Shown here piece after piece: positions 11,384 to 22,638 of a stretch of DNA of 64,000 nucleotides (positions are counted from its first letter, which is position 1; every line of letters begins with the position of its first letter). The notes under the pieces are model-generated. The model was not told the origin of the DNA. It saw only the letters and a list, made by a program, of their open reading frames with translations, and did not search any database. The DNA lies in the NCBI GenBank assembly GCA_900169235.1, contig FWCC01000241.1:124001-188000 (forward strand), read 5' to 3'. Source of the DNA: Zarea fungicola (Eukaryota > Ascomycota > Sordariomycetes > Hypocreales > Cordycipitaceae). A program made the translations under genes and the position numbers.

Positions 11384-14300
11384 GATGATGATGATTTTGG
11401 GTACGTAGTCTTAGTGTTGGAAGTAGATCTGTATGTTCTCCTTGCAAGGCTGCGCCGGGTCGGTTGGAGGGGCGCCAAGGCGATATATGAGCAGGCAAAA
11501 CAAATCGGTATGCTACGCCAACAAGCTGCCAAGAAGCGTGCAAATATGCGCAGCGGGGAAACTGTAGCGACTGAGAGGAGTAACCTTAACGCTGGAGGCA
11601 CCAAGGTGGCTTCCCTGTATATGTGATTCGGGATGAGGGGAGTGGGTAGAACCTGTTGCCAGCGTCACATTGGGGGCCTGTTGGTTGAGTCCTCTTTTCA
11701 CTTTCTTGTGTATATTGCCTTCCCACCGTCTTGGAAATTGTGATTCTGTGAGGTGTGGCGTCAAGGTGCATATGCGTGGATTCAAACCGATGTTCCTTCG
11801 AGGCAAAGGTTCTTTGTGTAACGAGGATGGTCGGTGTGTGAATGCCAAGGACTTGAAGGAAGGATCTGCCACCAACGCTAGTTCTTGTGTGTGTCTGTGT
11901 TTACACAAGCAAGCGGCCCCCAACAGTAGCATTCTGCCATGTTTCTGGTAGTTGAAATGGCGTACCGCGTCCTACTCTGGAGGCCCATGGGCAAAGACGA
12001 GAGGGGGAGCATGGATAGGTGGTGGTCAATGTGGCCAGTGGCTGGTGGCGTGTGGCCCGGCCCTCGACGACTCGGGCCATTTAGGTACCGTTTGGTGTGT
12101 GTGGTGATAAATGCCACCAAGAAATAAGGGTGGTCGCTTTGCAGTCGGAGCACGAAAGAAATCCCGGTTGGAGGTCCGAGGAGCAATTGAGACCCTGGCA
12201 AACTGCTGCGAGAGGTTGGTGGTGGTGTGCTGGACAATTGCGCTAACGGCTTCCCAAAAGAGCATGTATCGACAGAGGCTACAGGGCCGTTCAAGGTCTC
12301 CACAGGCCCTCCTCACTGCTGCAGGCTACTGGAGTTCCCTGCAAGCCTCCTGTAGGTCCCCTGTAAAATAAAGCTGCATAGCCCATCACATCTGCTCACC
12401 AGCTAATCCTGGTCCTCCTGCTCCCATTGGCTACGCCACATATTTCGGGCGCTTATATCCAGGGCCTCATTGGACCATCGTTTTCCCTCATGCACGTCTT
12501 TAAACTGCCGTCACATCACCACATAAAGGCCGTCAATGAGGGCTTTTCCTTTCTTTCTGTTTTGCATGGATTCCCCTCAAGCATCCATACACACATGCAG
12601 CGGCCTGCAGGCTGGAGCATGGGGAAGAAAACGAAAAGGCTGAACTCTGGCCTTGGGAAGGAGAGCACATCAATCACATCTATGCCCAGCCGCTGCCCAG
12701 CCTATTTATCACCGCTACACTGGTGCGAATATTCCCGTTCCATGTGCTAGCCAGTCTGTTATTCTGACGTGCCGATCACCCTACCACTTGGGATATATCA
12801 CTGGCCCCCCATTTGACGCCACTGACTGAGAGTTGTATGCCACCAGGGGTAAAAAGAAGAATAAAATGAAAGATAACGGCGAGATAGGATGCATTCAATT
12901 ACGGGAACTGAGTTCCTTGTTGTGGGGGCTGGACGCTGGCGACCAGTTAGCTGGCAACTCAAAGTGAATGCAGGCCGAGCCATGGCACTATCAACATGTC
13001 AGGGTCAGTAACATAACCGCCAGACGGCATTTTCTAAAGATTTTCGGAGCTCGGCACTTGATTCGGCTTGAATCTCAAGTACGAGTACTGTTTATGAATT
13101 GCCTAAACTTCAATATTGTGTAGATTGGTCACAATCACGCGCCATATCACGAAAGCCAAGGTGGGGTTGTCATGAAGCAGCTTGTAAGTTGTAACCGCCG
13201 GAATGTTTCTGTGTAGTCTTTCAACCCGGCATGTCTCTTCATCTCCTTTGAAAAATTGGAGGATTTACCGAGCTTACAATATTCTGCAAATGTGTCAAAG
13301 ATGAGTGTGGAGATGTGATAATGGCATGTCAAAGCCGTTTACCGCCCATGATGTTCCTCGGGCATTGTAGAACATAAGAGCTCTTTCAACAGTACTTTTG
13401 TTTCGGGTTTTGTTTCACTTATATATTGTAAGATAATGAGCCTTCTATGTTGCATTGTTGAGAAACGGAAAATGCCTTCTCGCAAGTACCGTTACCTCCA
13501 GTATCGACGAAGCCCACACAAGGCAAGTAAGCAGTTCTTTATACTTCCACCTATCTTTATATTTCACACAGCAGCGTATAAACCAATAAAAATTCTTAGA
13601 GATGTAATGGGAACATGTCAAAAGCTATCAAATTGAAGCCGGCCACTGTGCCAGGCTATCGATGCAACATCAGGACCATCCTAGCCTACACAAACATACA
13701 AATAAATGGTGCGGCAGCTTTGTGTCCCCTAGATGCAACAACGTTTGAACGAAATGTCTATATATCGGACTACTTCCCTCATGTAACACAACATGACTGG
13801 CTTGGTACGCTTCATTTTTTTTTCTAAAACACCTTTCCCGGATCGCCTGGTCCAAGACGGCTGCCACGCTTTCCAGCCGGGTCACCTCCAAGCGCATATT
13901 TAAACGTAGACACTACCTCTCTCATGATTTTGTAGAATTACAAAGGTTTGCCTAATCATTCCTTTCTCAACTGCCTTCGCAATTTTCCTTTCCTGCGCTG
14001 GTCATCACGTCCCAATGTTTAGTCAGTGTCACATTCTCTGACAGAGCTTGAAGAATAAGCATAAAGGCTGAGAAATGAACTGCCAATGCAGTTAATTTTT
14101 GTCCCATTCATTCCAAACACCGGACATCAGTGTGTGCAAATGGCGGGCGCCGTATATCAGAATCCAGTTCTGACATATTGGCAAACTTGACAAATTTTGT
14201 ACGGCTGGGTATTCCATTTGTATGGACCTTCATGCCGTTTGTTGGTCTAGCGTTGCCACCAAGCTTCGCTCTTTCGTCCAAAAAGAAGAGAAGAAAAAAA

Positions 14301-14673
14301 AGCTGTCTTTTTTTTTCTTCCGACGCATCTTTCAACGTCGATAGCGTCACTATCCTCTTGCAATCAGCCGGTCCTGAATTTCCGCCGTCACGCGCTGGAG
14401 CTCCTCCCTTGACACCGCCCGGGAAGTGTCGCAGATTCTCTGGCACTCTCTACCGACGCAGCTTGACAGTGCACCATGACTTGAAGACCGTGGACGTATC
14501 TGGAATCTAAAAGCTCTCTCCTCGGAATTCTTTTTGTTGGAACCTTGGCCTGAGATTAAACGCTGGCCCCCACCTGAGCATGTCCGAGCCAGCGCAATCT
14601 GGCCAAGCTCCTCGTTCAATACCTCTCGTCGTACCTGCTGAGAATGGACTTTGCGCAGAGGATGGTCGCTGTC
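11384..14673. other. Long intergenic region (3.3 kb)
   Basis: This region lies between the start of membrane protein copy 2 and the 3' end of the decayed nitrilase copy. It should include the copy 2 promoter. The 14350-14673 part, directly after the stop of the nitrilase frame, seems to keep decayed homology to the intact copy's tail. The open frames here are short with no recognisable product. I see no transposon or tRNA. Confidence 0.5.
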
Positions 14674-17101
14674 TCAATGGAATCTTCTTATTCTGTGGTG
14701 AAGAATGTCATTTCGGATGGAATCTTGAGACGTGCTTCGCGCCGTGACCTGTGGCCATGGCTCGCGCTCTTTCGTTCTGCCCCTTGTCTCGGTGCAGGAA
14801 GACTTCTCCAGGCCAGTTGTGCAAGTGCTAATAGAGCTAGCTACAGAACAGTGGCTGGAGAATGAAACCTCTCTCATGATACATCTATTAGATGGTAACG
14901 ATTCAGACTGTACTTTTGACGCTGGAGAAGAAATGGCTATACCTTTCGCCCCGTTCTCCTCAAGGATATTTGAATTCGCCGATATTCTAATCGTGCCACT
15001 TACCGGCTCGTCACCAGCGGAGTGAATGCCACGAGCATCGTTGGGATTTCTCGCATTTTCTCTCGATATCCGTTCCTTCTTTATGGGTGGTGTATTGCTT
15101 TCTGTAATACTTGTGGAGAGAGTCGACGAATTCGGCTCTCTCGCAATGTCCTGCAGGTGACGGTCCGCCGCTGAAGAGTCTCCAAGTCTGACCGATCCTA
15201 ATTTGTTCCTCGGAATTGGCACACTCAAATTTCGGGATTTTGGCGAATCTGGCCGTTCAGTCATGTCTGCGACTCGGTTCAACACTGACCCCGTTGCTCG
15301 ATGTAGTGTGGGCGTCGGCGCTCGCGGAAACAGAAACGGTCGGCCAGCAGCCACTACTGGTGTATCGGGCCGCATTGATAGCACTCGCATATGATTTGAA
15401 TTTGATTGAAATGGCGAAGTAGCCGCTCTGATGGTGCTGTTTGCCGGAGATCTTTGTTTCGCCGAAACTGGTGTACCTGGGTTCGAATCACCATCACGCT
15501 GTTCCGTCTGGCTAATCAGCCGCTCCTGCCACGACCAAGTCGCTGACATGGGATTCAGGTCTTGGAATGGTGTAGCCACTGTTAAATCATGCATCTTTTG
15601 CCTGGGCCAACGGTCCGTGGCTGCAGTCGTATTGTCCGGCTCGTGGTAGCTGGCTTTCAATTCACGGACTGTGCCGGCGGAAACAGTAGATTCATCAGAA
15701 ATTGCTGACCTGTTACAAATTTCATACGGCGTGGAGGAGGCACCTGAGATGTTGTTTAGGAATATCTCTTCAGGTCGTGATGATATTGATCGGGGAATAA
15801 CGACCCGTGGCCTCAATGCTCCGCGTGTAAGCGAGGCCTGATGCAATGCCCCAAAGCCATGGCTGAGAGGTACAGTCTTCTCGAGCATATCCTCAGATAC
15901 TGTGTAGTTCCCTTTCAGCTCATTCTTTTCTGGCAGAATATGTCCCTCTCCAGCCCCTTGAGACAATGTCTCCGGTTTAGTAGGCTCCCTCGGGAAAGAC
16001 CTGCTCGGGGGCCGGGGCACTTCCTCAGTTATCCCTCCATCCCTCTCGCAACTTGAGATGTCGTGCTCCGGTCGGCACACCAGCTTTGCCATAGGTTGAT
16101 TTTCCGTGTCAACAAAAAGTAACTCTTTTCCCCTCGTCCCAAAACGCCATATACAGAGACCTCGCCGCCCTTGATGCCAACAACGACACTTGTTCCAGCG
16201 TACGTGATAGTTCCCTCAGAGCCACTGCGATTGCAGAAGACAACTAAAATCTCTTCTTCGGTCTCTGCACGGATAAGAGGCTCGAGTCGCATGATCCAGC
16301 ATGTCAATGAGTCCATGTCTGGCTCGTTCGGTCTGGATGAGAATTTGCACAAATCCTCCACCGTCTCCCAAGCCATTGAAATGATGGCAAGATTGCTGCC
16401 CACCTTCAGGATATGGTAAGCAAACTCTTCTGTAACCTCCATATTTTTGAACTCGGATTTTCTAAATATATATTGTTAGAATTTGGTTCTCTGGAGACGC
16501 ATCTGGAGACGTACCCAAGATCGGCGCCTGTTTGACGACAAGCAAGGCAATGATTAGCAATTCTCTGGCGCTTCAGATCCGGCCAGGACTTACATCTTCC
16601 CACGGAAGTTTGTCCAAGTCGTGGAATATCGGCATCATAGAACCGATTATGCCGGCCGCACTTGGGCTCATCACTGTAGTTGGCAATGGTCTGGCCGTCC
16701 GGTCCCGTTATAATGACCGAGTTACAGAAGTCCGGGTTTGTCGGCAGCATGGAGGCCATGTCGAGTTTCTCTAGGTACCCTACCATTACTGTGCAGGTGT
16801 ATTTGATTGCTACAGTCCTTGCCCAGAGAGCTGTGATGCCAGCACCAGCTGGCTCAAGAAACGGCGAGGTCGCCTGCGTCGTGGGAAAGTTGCAACCTGT
16901 TGCCACTTGTCTTATTACCAACTGTTTCCAAAGCAATTCTGAGCTTTATCATGACATTGGGAATATACCAGTGAAAGCCATTTCAGGCAGGACAAGTAAA
17001 TCGAGCGCTACGTTAGCTCTTGACAGTATAGCGTCGGCCCGGTTGAGGTTGTTGTTGACATCTCCCGCCTGAGGCGCAAACTGAAGACAGCCAATGCGCA
17101 T
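14674..17101 (-). pseudogene. Nta1-like nitrilase, copy 1 (decayed: catalytic Lys lost, frameshift)
   Basis: Exons by homology to copy 2 are 17101-16969, 16896-16594, a 13-nt microexon 16527-16515, and 16461 onward. The start MRIGCLQFAPQAGD and Glu-40 (LVLPEMAF) are kept and the Cys codon is still assembled across the microexon junction. Exon 2 is exactly 21 nt shorter than in copy 2; the seven missing codons fall where copy 2 has NYRKSFLYYT, so the catalytic Lys is gone. A one-base loss near 16131-16140 then breaks the frame: GVLGRG lies in one frame and KELLFVDT in another. The tail stays open for over 400 codons to a stop at 14674 and matches the copy 2 tail in order (RPDSPKSRN, SIRNDILHHRIRR). 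All introns keep good splice signals, so decay may be recent. A sequencing error could explain the frameshift but not the deletion. Confidence 0.83.
16515..16527 (-). other. 13-nt microexon in nitrilase copy 1
   Basis: Flanked by introns 16593-16528 (GTAAGT donor, CTAAT branch) and 16514-16462 (GTACGT donor, CTAAC branch). It supplies the last two bases of the Cys codon, three codons (Ala-Asp-Leu) and two bases of the next. Its length and phase equal those of the copy 2 microexon, and the residue spacing to the next conserved block also matches. Confidence 0.85.
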
Positions 17102-18960
17102 TGTGAGGCTAAGTCAGTTTCTCTTGGCTGAAGTAAAGCATGAAATGTCTGATTACAATTCTGAGGCTGTTGCAAGTGATGCTTTTATCTTTTGCTGGGC
17201 TAATAAGGGTCAAGTATGTTTGTTTGACTCCTGTCTGGCCACTTGCTTCTCAGATGTTAAGCTTTCAACAGAAGCGGTATCATGATGTTATATATGAAGT
17301 TGATATCATTCAGAAACGCTCTTTTTTCTGGGGTATTCTATTTTTGGACGTCCAGGAATATCTTTTTCGTCAGCCCACGGGCTGGTGATCCTCAGTGCTG
17401 CAAGCAACAGCAGTTTAGGATCCCCAGGAAACTGGACAATTGCGGTATACGCCGATCCGACGTGGCATATCCATGTAACAGCCAATAGGTTAAACTACAA
17501 AATGTGAAAGAGGCAACGTCCAGAGTGCTTCATGTTCCATAATGGACGTCACGGTGATCCGAGAATAGCACGTTCTGGTGAGACAGACATTCAAGTCCCT
17601 ACTATTTTTGGGCAGTGATCACACATCGTCGGGGTCTTTGTTCGTGCGTAACCAACACGTTAACTGAACTTTTTGCCTCTATTCCAGCGATTTGAATCAC
17701 TTCTTAAGATTTTTTTAACGGCTTCGGTCTTGTTAAAAATACTTGCCTTCCTCGTGACTGTCTCTGGCAGGGTATCACTCCACTGCATTCAAACCCAGGT
17801 TTGTTCCTGCTCGGCGGTCCTGCCATTGGTAGACAATCTTGCGATACCAAACTCGCCCAACGATTAGTTCCAGGAATAAGATAATTTCTCACAGGTTCAA
17901 GTTAATTTTAGTTGCAAGAGTTTAATAGTTCTTGTAAGCAAGCTATCATGTCGGACCTCAGACTGCTTGTGTACTCTTGTTTTTGGAAGGGCGTCCGTCG
18001 TTGGTGTGCTGCTCAATCCTATGTCAAATATTCTTCTAAAAATTCAAAGCAGCCGGTGCATTGGATTACGGAACAGGATTGGGCCTTTGGAGGACTCCAA
18101 GATTGGTTCTATCCATTTCATCTATAGGCGTTACGCATCTCCCATTACCTGCTGCTCAGCCGTGACAAGTCGAGTAACCGTACGACTAAATAACTGGTCA
18201 TTTTATGATACTCGCTTTACATAGCTACTGCAAGATGAGGAATAAATGTCTCGCTACTACCTGATACCGCCAACACAGTAACGGCCCTTAACATGAGTGT
18301 TGAAAGCAATGGTCCAAAATAGAGCCAAGCTCGTTCTTTCTTCTTTCGTTTTAGCCGCTGATGTTAACTCTCGTCTGATTTTTATGTAGAACCTCGGTCA
18401 CCGTGTTTGTGCAACTCTGGTTCAAAATCACAAGTGATAATTGGCAAAATACAAAGCTGCGCCGTTGGGCAAGGAACATGTGCGCAGGATTGAAAAATTT
18501 CCAGTGCTACGTAGAATAAAGCTAAAGTACCAAAAATGCAAGCGCCAAAACATTCTTCATAAAAAGTCTCTGTAGGTCATAAAAGCTGCTATGGGGATAT
18601 CCAACCGCTAAATCAAAAGCAAGGAAAAAGGGCTCGAAACAACGTGTCACAGAAAAAAACGCCAGTGCCGTGAGGCGTCTCATGCATTTTTCCATGTCAC
18701 CCAGGTGCACAACAAAGAAAAACGCCGCAATGCCCTGCCCCCTGTTTGTCGTCCTCTTCCAGTCAATATTCTTCACCCGTGACAGACCCTATTTGTGTAC
18801 CGCGGCACTCTCCCGCAACACAACACGGGTCATGAGAGTGCAGGCTGTATTGACACTCCGATACTCCCTGCTTCGCTGATTGTAAAATTCAAGTAATGCA
18901 CAAGTCATCACACATTCTCCCCTTTACATTTACACATAAGCATCTTGCTCCCAACTGTCG
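17102..18960. other. Intergenic region (1.9 kb)
   Basis: Between the start of the decayed nitrilase copy and the 3' end of the intact one, both on the minus strand. It is moderately AT-rich. I see no gene or repeat. Confidence 0.55.
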
Positions 18961-21900
18961 CTACCCTGCCACTGGCAGCTCCATCCCCAGTCCCTTTCCA
19001 TTTTCAGAAAATTCATCCTTGGATATCCTTGGTAAAAGCGCAAAATCATCATCATCAAAGGACTCCAACTCGTCCGAGGCTGGTACATATGCCATGGCCT
19101 TTGGTGTTGGTGGATTAAACGGCAACGGTGCAGTGCTTGGTCGTGGGACGGGACTGGCAGCAAAGCTCCTCTTCACTCTGTGATGGTGGCCTTTTTTAGG
19201 TCTCTGCACTGGGGCTGGGGCAAATCGTGGCTCTGCGATTTTTCGAGGTTCTGAAATTGTGCGAGGCTCTGGGCTTGTTCGACGCTTCTGCAGAGTGGGT
19301 GGCGGTTCCTGAGCTGCTTGAGGCTTGATTTGCCTCATCTCCGAGGGAGCAGGCCACTGCTGCAATCCAATCTCGGGTGCAGGTGGTTGGTGTGTTGAGT
19401 CGAGGTTTTGGCTTGTGCTCCGACGCCGGCGTGGGCGATTCTGCGATCTCATACGGCCGTCGGTGCCGTTGTTTGCGGGAGTACTGGCAGAGCTAGAGCG
19501 GCGGCCGTGAACAGGACAGTTCGGACAGGCTACCTCCTCAACTCGTTCAAAGTCTTCCGGGGTGTACCCTTCAGGTAGCAGTATGCCACCGTTGATGGTG
19601 TTCCGGGACTGGTTTCTGCTAACTTGACTACCACCAGTAGCCGATGGCCGTCTGACATGCCGATGAAGTACATCGTTTCGGATGGAGTCAAGCGACGAGC
19701 TGCGCACTTGCCTCTCTGTATTTTGCTCCGGCATCACATGGGATGGCTTGGGATCGCGCTGGCGACCACGACTTGGTGCTCTATCCGTAGTAACATCTTG
19801 CTGTGTTCTCGACATTGTTCGCGACTCGACTCGTTGTTTTGCCGAAGAAAGCGATGGGGAACCAGCTAGCCTGGCTGGGTTTGAAACCGAGCGGTAATAG
19901 TCCAGTGCCACTGGAGTTGGGACCATCATCTTTCTCTGGGACTCGGATAGAGGATTTAAGCTTTCCGACACGGGAATTGCAGGATCTTGCAGTTTGGGGC
20001 CATTAGGGGCGTTTTCATCCTTCTCCGGGCCATAACTTCGAGAATCAGATGAAGATGCTGCGTCAAAGTATGACTCAGTCTCTGAGTGCTCCACCGTTTC
20101 CCTTGTCCGGGAAACAGAGCTTACGCGCTTAGACACACTCTCCAAGTGTTGTGCGGCTGCCGTAAAGTCCGGTCTACCCATGGCCGAATCAGGTCTTTCA
20201 TGCAGTCGCGAGCGACTAGCATTCCGCGACTTTGGGGAGGCCGGTCTAGATGAACTTCCATCAGGGTCATGCTTTGGGGGTTCAAAGTTCACAGATACTG
20301 TCTTCCATTCATCAATGGCAGCATCTGACCCAGGATATACATCAGGATTGTGGCCGTTCTTCACTGGCGGGGTGGGCCGTCGAGCCGCCGGGTTGCCAAT
20401 CTGCGCGCGGCGTGTACTCCGGCTGCGTGGGCGAGAAGCACCGCGCATGGGCGGCCAAGGGTATGCCTCTGGTCCATTTCCGGAATTCCCATTGGCTCTA
20501 TACCCGCCAGCGGAGCGCAAGCTACCGAAAGGGTTTGCAGACTGTGGCCAGTGCCAAGATACTGCGGACGTTGGCGACAGGTCATCAAAGGGTGTGAGGG
20601 GCACGGCACTGCTCTCCTCCGGTTGAATCGCCACAAACCCGCCATAAATTTGTTTCCTTTGGGGATAACCACTTAGAGGCAAGCCACTGTGTGGATAGGG
20701 AGTGCTGTCCTCTGGTGGTCGAGGATTGGATCGAATAGTTTGAATAGACGCCTCAGAATCGTTCGACTTGATGGATTGAAGAGATCTTCCCGACATGGCA
20801 GAGGCGATAGAGGCTGCACTAAAAGGCTGCCCAGAGTACAACTGCTCCGGTATCTTGGTAGGAGATTGAGGAATGACAAGCTTGGGTCGAACGGCCGTTC
20901 TTGGTGAATGAAGCGATGGCCCTGTTGCAATCGGCGTGTTTCCCTCGCCAGCCACCACGGTATCCGTTGGGGATATCAGTGTCGAGGTTTCAGGGATGTA
21001 AATAGGTGTGATTGCCAGTTTCGCTGGTGATGGCACATCCGGCTCTATCAACATGGCAACAGCAATGTGCTCGCTGTACTTTTCCTGGCCACCATCTCGC
21101 TCAGCCCCGGATACACATTTAGCAGTGACAGTTTGCTGCGTTAGATGGGTTCTTTTTGTGACGGCATCGGTATTTTGGATGCCATATAGTGCAACGGGAG
21201 TCACTAGACCATCAACCGCACCGTCATCATTTTGGGGCTTCTGGGAGCTGGCCGTATCCTTCTCATGTTTCTCGGGGCTATCTGGCGCTGGTGATACATC
21301 TGAGAAATTGCTTTCCTTCTCAGAAGCACCTGAAGTGTGGTAGCCTGACTCTCGGCTACCAGCCGTGTCAGGCGCAGCATCGTCGTTGGAAACATTAGTC
21401 GTCTGCATGGTATCGGGACGATACACTAGCTTGCCATATGGTGGGTGTGCGGTATCAACTACGAGCAGCTCCTTGGAACCACGGCCTAGCAGGCCATATA
21501 CTGTGACTTCACCGTTCTCGATGCCAATGACAGCACTGGTTCCCGCATATGTCGCATCGCCTTCGATACCGCACCTGTTGGCGAAAACAACAATAACTTC
21601 ACCAGTGCTCTCGGTTCGGATGAGCGGCTCCAGACGAGTGACCCAGTAAGTCAGTGTCTCCAAGTCGGGCTCATTCGGCATGCGGGAAAATTGGCGGGGT
21701 TCCTCTCTGGTCATCCATGCCATGGAGACGATGACCAGATTGGCTCTCATGTGCACAGCATGCATAGCGAATTCATAGTCATTCCAGGGAGCTTCAAACT
21801 TGTAGGGGCTGTGGGAATAAAGGTCAGTGGGGAGTTGCAAGGTTACGAGTTTCGGGCGAAACACTCACTTGATATCCATGCCTAGAAGAGCGTGTTAGCT

Positions 21901-22638
21901 GAAGCTATACAAACTGCAATAACGGGAGCGACTTACAGATTCCCATGGTCGTGTATCCAAGTCTAGGCAAGAAGCCAGAATAGAAGCCATCGCCTTCCAG
22001 GGCCCACGTCTGATCTGTGTAGTACAGGAACGATTTGCGATAGTTGGCGATGGTTTCGCCGTCTGGGTTAACAACAATTGCCGAGTTGTAGTACTCAGGA
22101 CTCGTTGGCCATTTGGGAGTTACGTCGACTTTCTCAGGATACCCAGCAATGACAGTGCAGTCATATTTAAGGGCTATGGTGCGTGCCCACAGCGAGGTGA
22201 TGCCGGACCCGGACGGTTCGAGAAAGGGCGTAATTTCTTGGAGGGACTTGAAGTTGTAACCTGCCGGGCGAGTTCGAGTCAGCAAACAGGATGGATTATT
22301 TCAAACGTCCGTCGTTGACAGACTCGCGGCCAACACAGGGTGACATGTGCGTGGCAGACTACACAACAGCTTGCTTGAAATTGTCCGCAGTTTGGGTCTG
22401 CAAGTTGTCTCACAGCGGGCGCGGTATTGGAGTGTTTCGTAAACCAAGATCAACGCCGAGATCAAAACTTGGCAGCTGTATCGTGGCATGTCCATGACGT
22501 ACCTGAGAAAGCGAGCTCGGGGAGCACCAGGAGATCCAGCTCCTCAACATCGGACCGAGAGAGGACAGCATCAGCTCTGTTCAGGTTATTGTCGACATCT
22601 CCCACCTGGGGAGCGAATTGCAGACAGCCGATACGCAT
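18961..22638 (-). CDS. Nta1-like N-terminal amidase (carbon-nitrogen hydrolase), copy 2, apparently intact
   Basis: Exons: 22638-22503, 22260-21937, microexon 21881-21869 and 21808-18961, giving 1106 residues. The first 300 residues are a nitrilase-superfamily domain like yeast Nta1, which deamidates N-terminal Asn and Gln in the Arg/N-degron pathway. The catalytic triad is visible: Glu-41 (LVLPELAF), Lys-121 (NYRKSFLYYTD) and Cys-154 (GICMDINPYKFEAPW). The substrate is inferred from family. A disordered tail of about 800 residues follows, rich in Ser, Pro and Arg, with RPASPKSRN, SLDSIRNDVLHRHVRR, VACPNCPVHG (a possible metal-binding knuckle) and repeated EPR units. Yeast Nta1 lacks such a tail (457 residues in total). 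It stands 1.9 kb upstream of the decayed copy in the same orientation, as a tandem duplication. Confidence 0.9.
21869..21881 (-). other. 13-nt microexon joining the catalytic Cys codon, nitrilase copy 2
   Basis: Bases GCATGGATATCAA on the minus strand, between introns 21936-21882 (GTAAGT donor, CTAAC branch, TAG acceptor) and 21868-21809 (GTGAGT donor, CTGAC branch, CAG acceptor). Joined to the T at the end of exon 2 and the C opening exon 4 it reads Cys-Met-Asp-Ile-Asn, the nucleophile motif of the family. Without it the active site cannot be encoded. Confidence 0.93.

Noticed and set aside
15470..15500. GGTTCGAATC-like string suggesting a tRNA T-loop
   Set aside because: It lies inside the nitrilase tail frame; no acceptor, D or anticodon stems can be built around it.
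16130..16140. Programmed -1 frameshifting as explanation of the nitrilase copy 1 frame break
   Set aside because: The bases are G- and A-rich, but in the reading phase used they do not form an X XXY YYZ slippery heptamer, and the gene also lacks its catalytic Lys.
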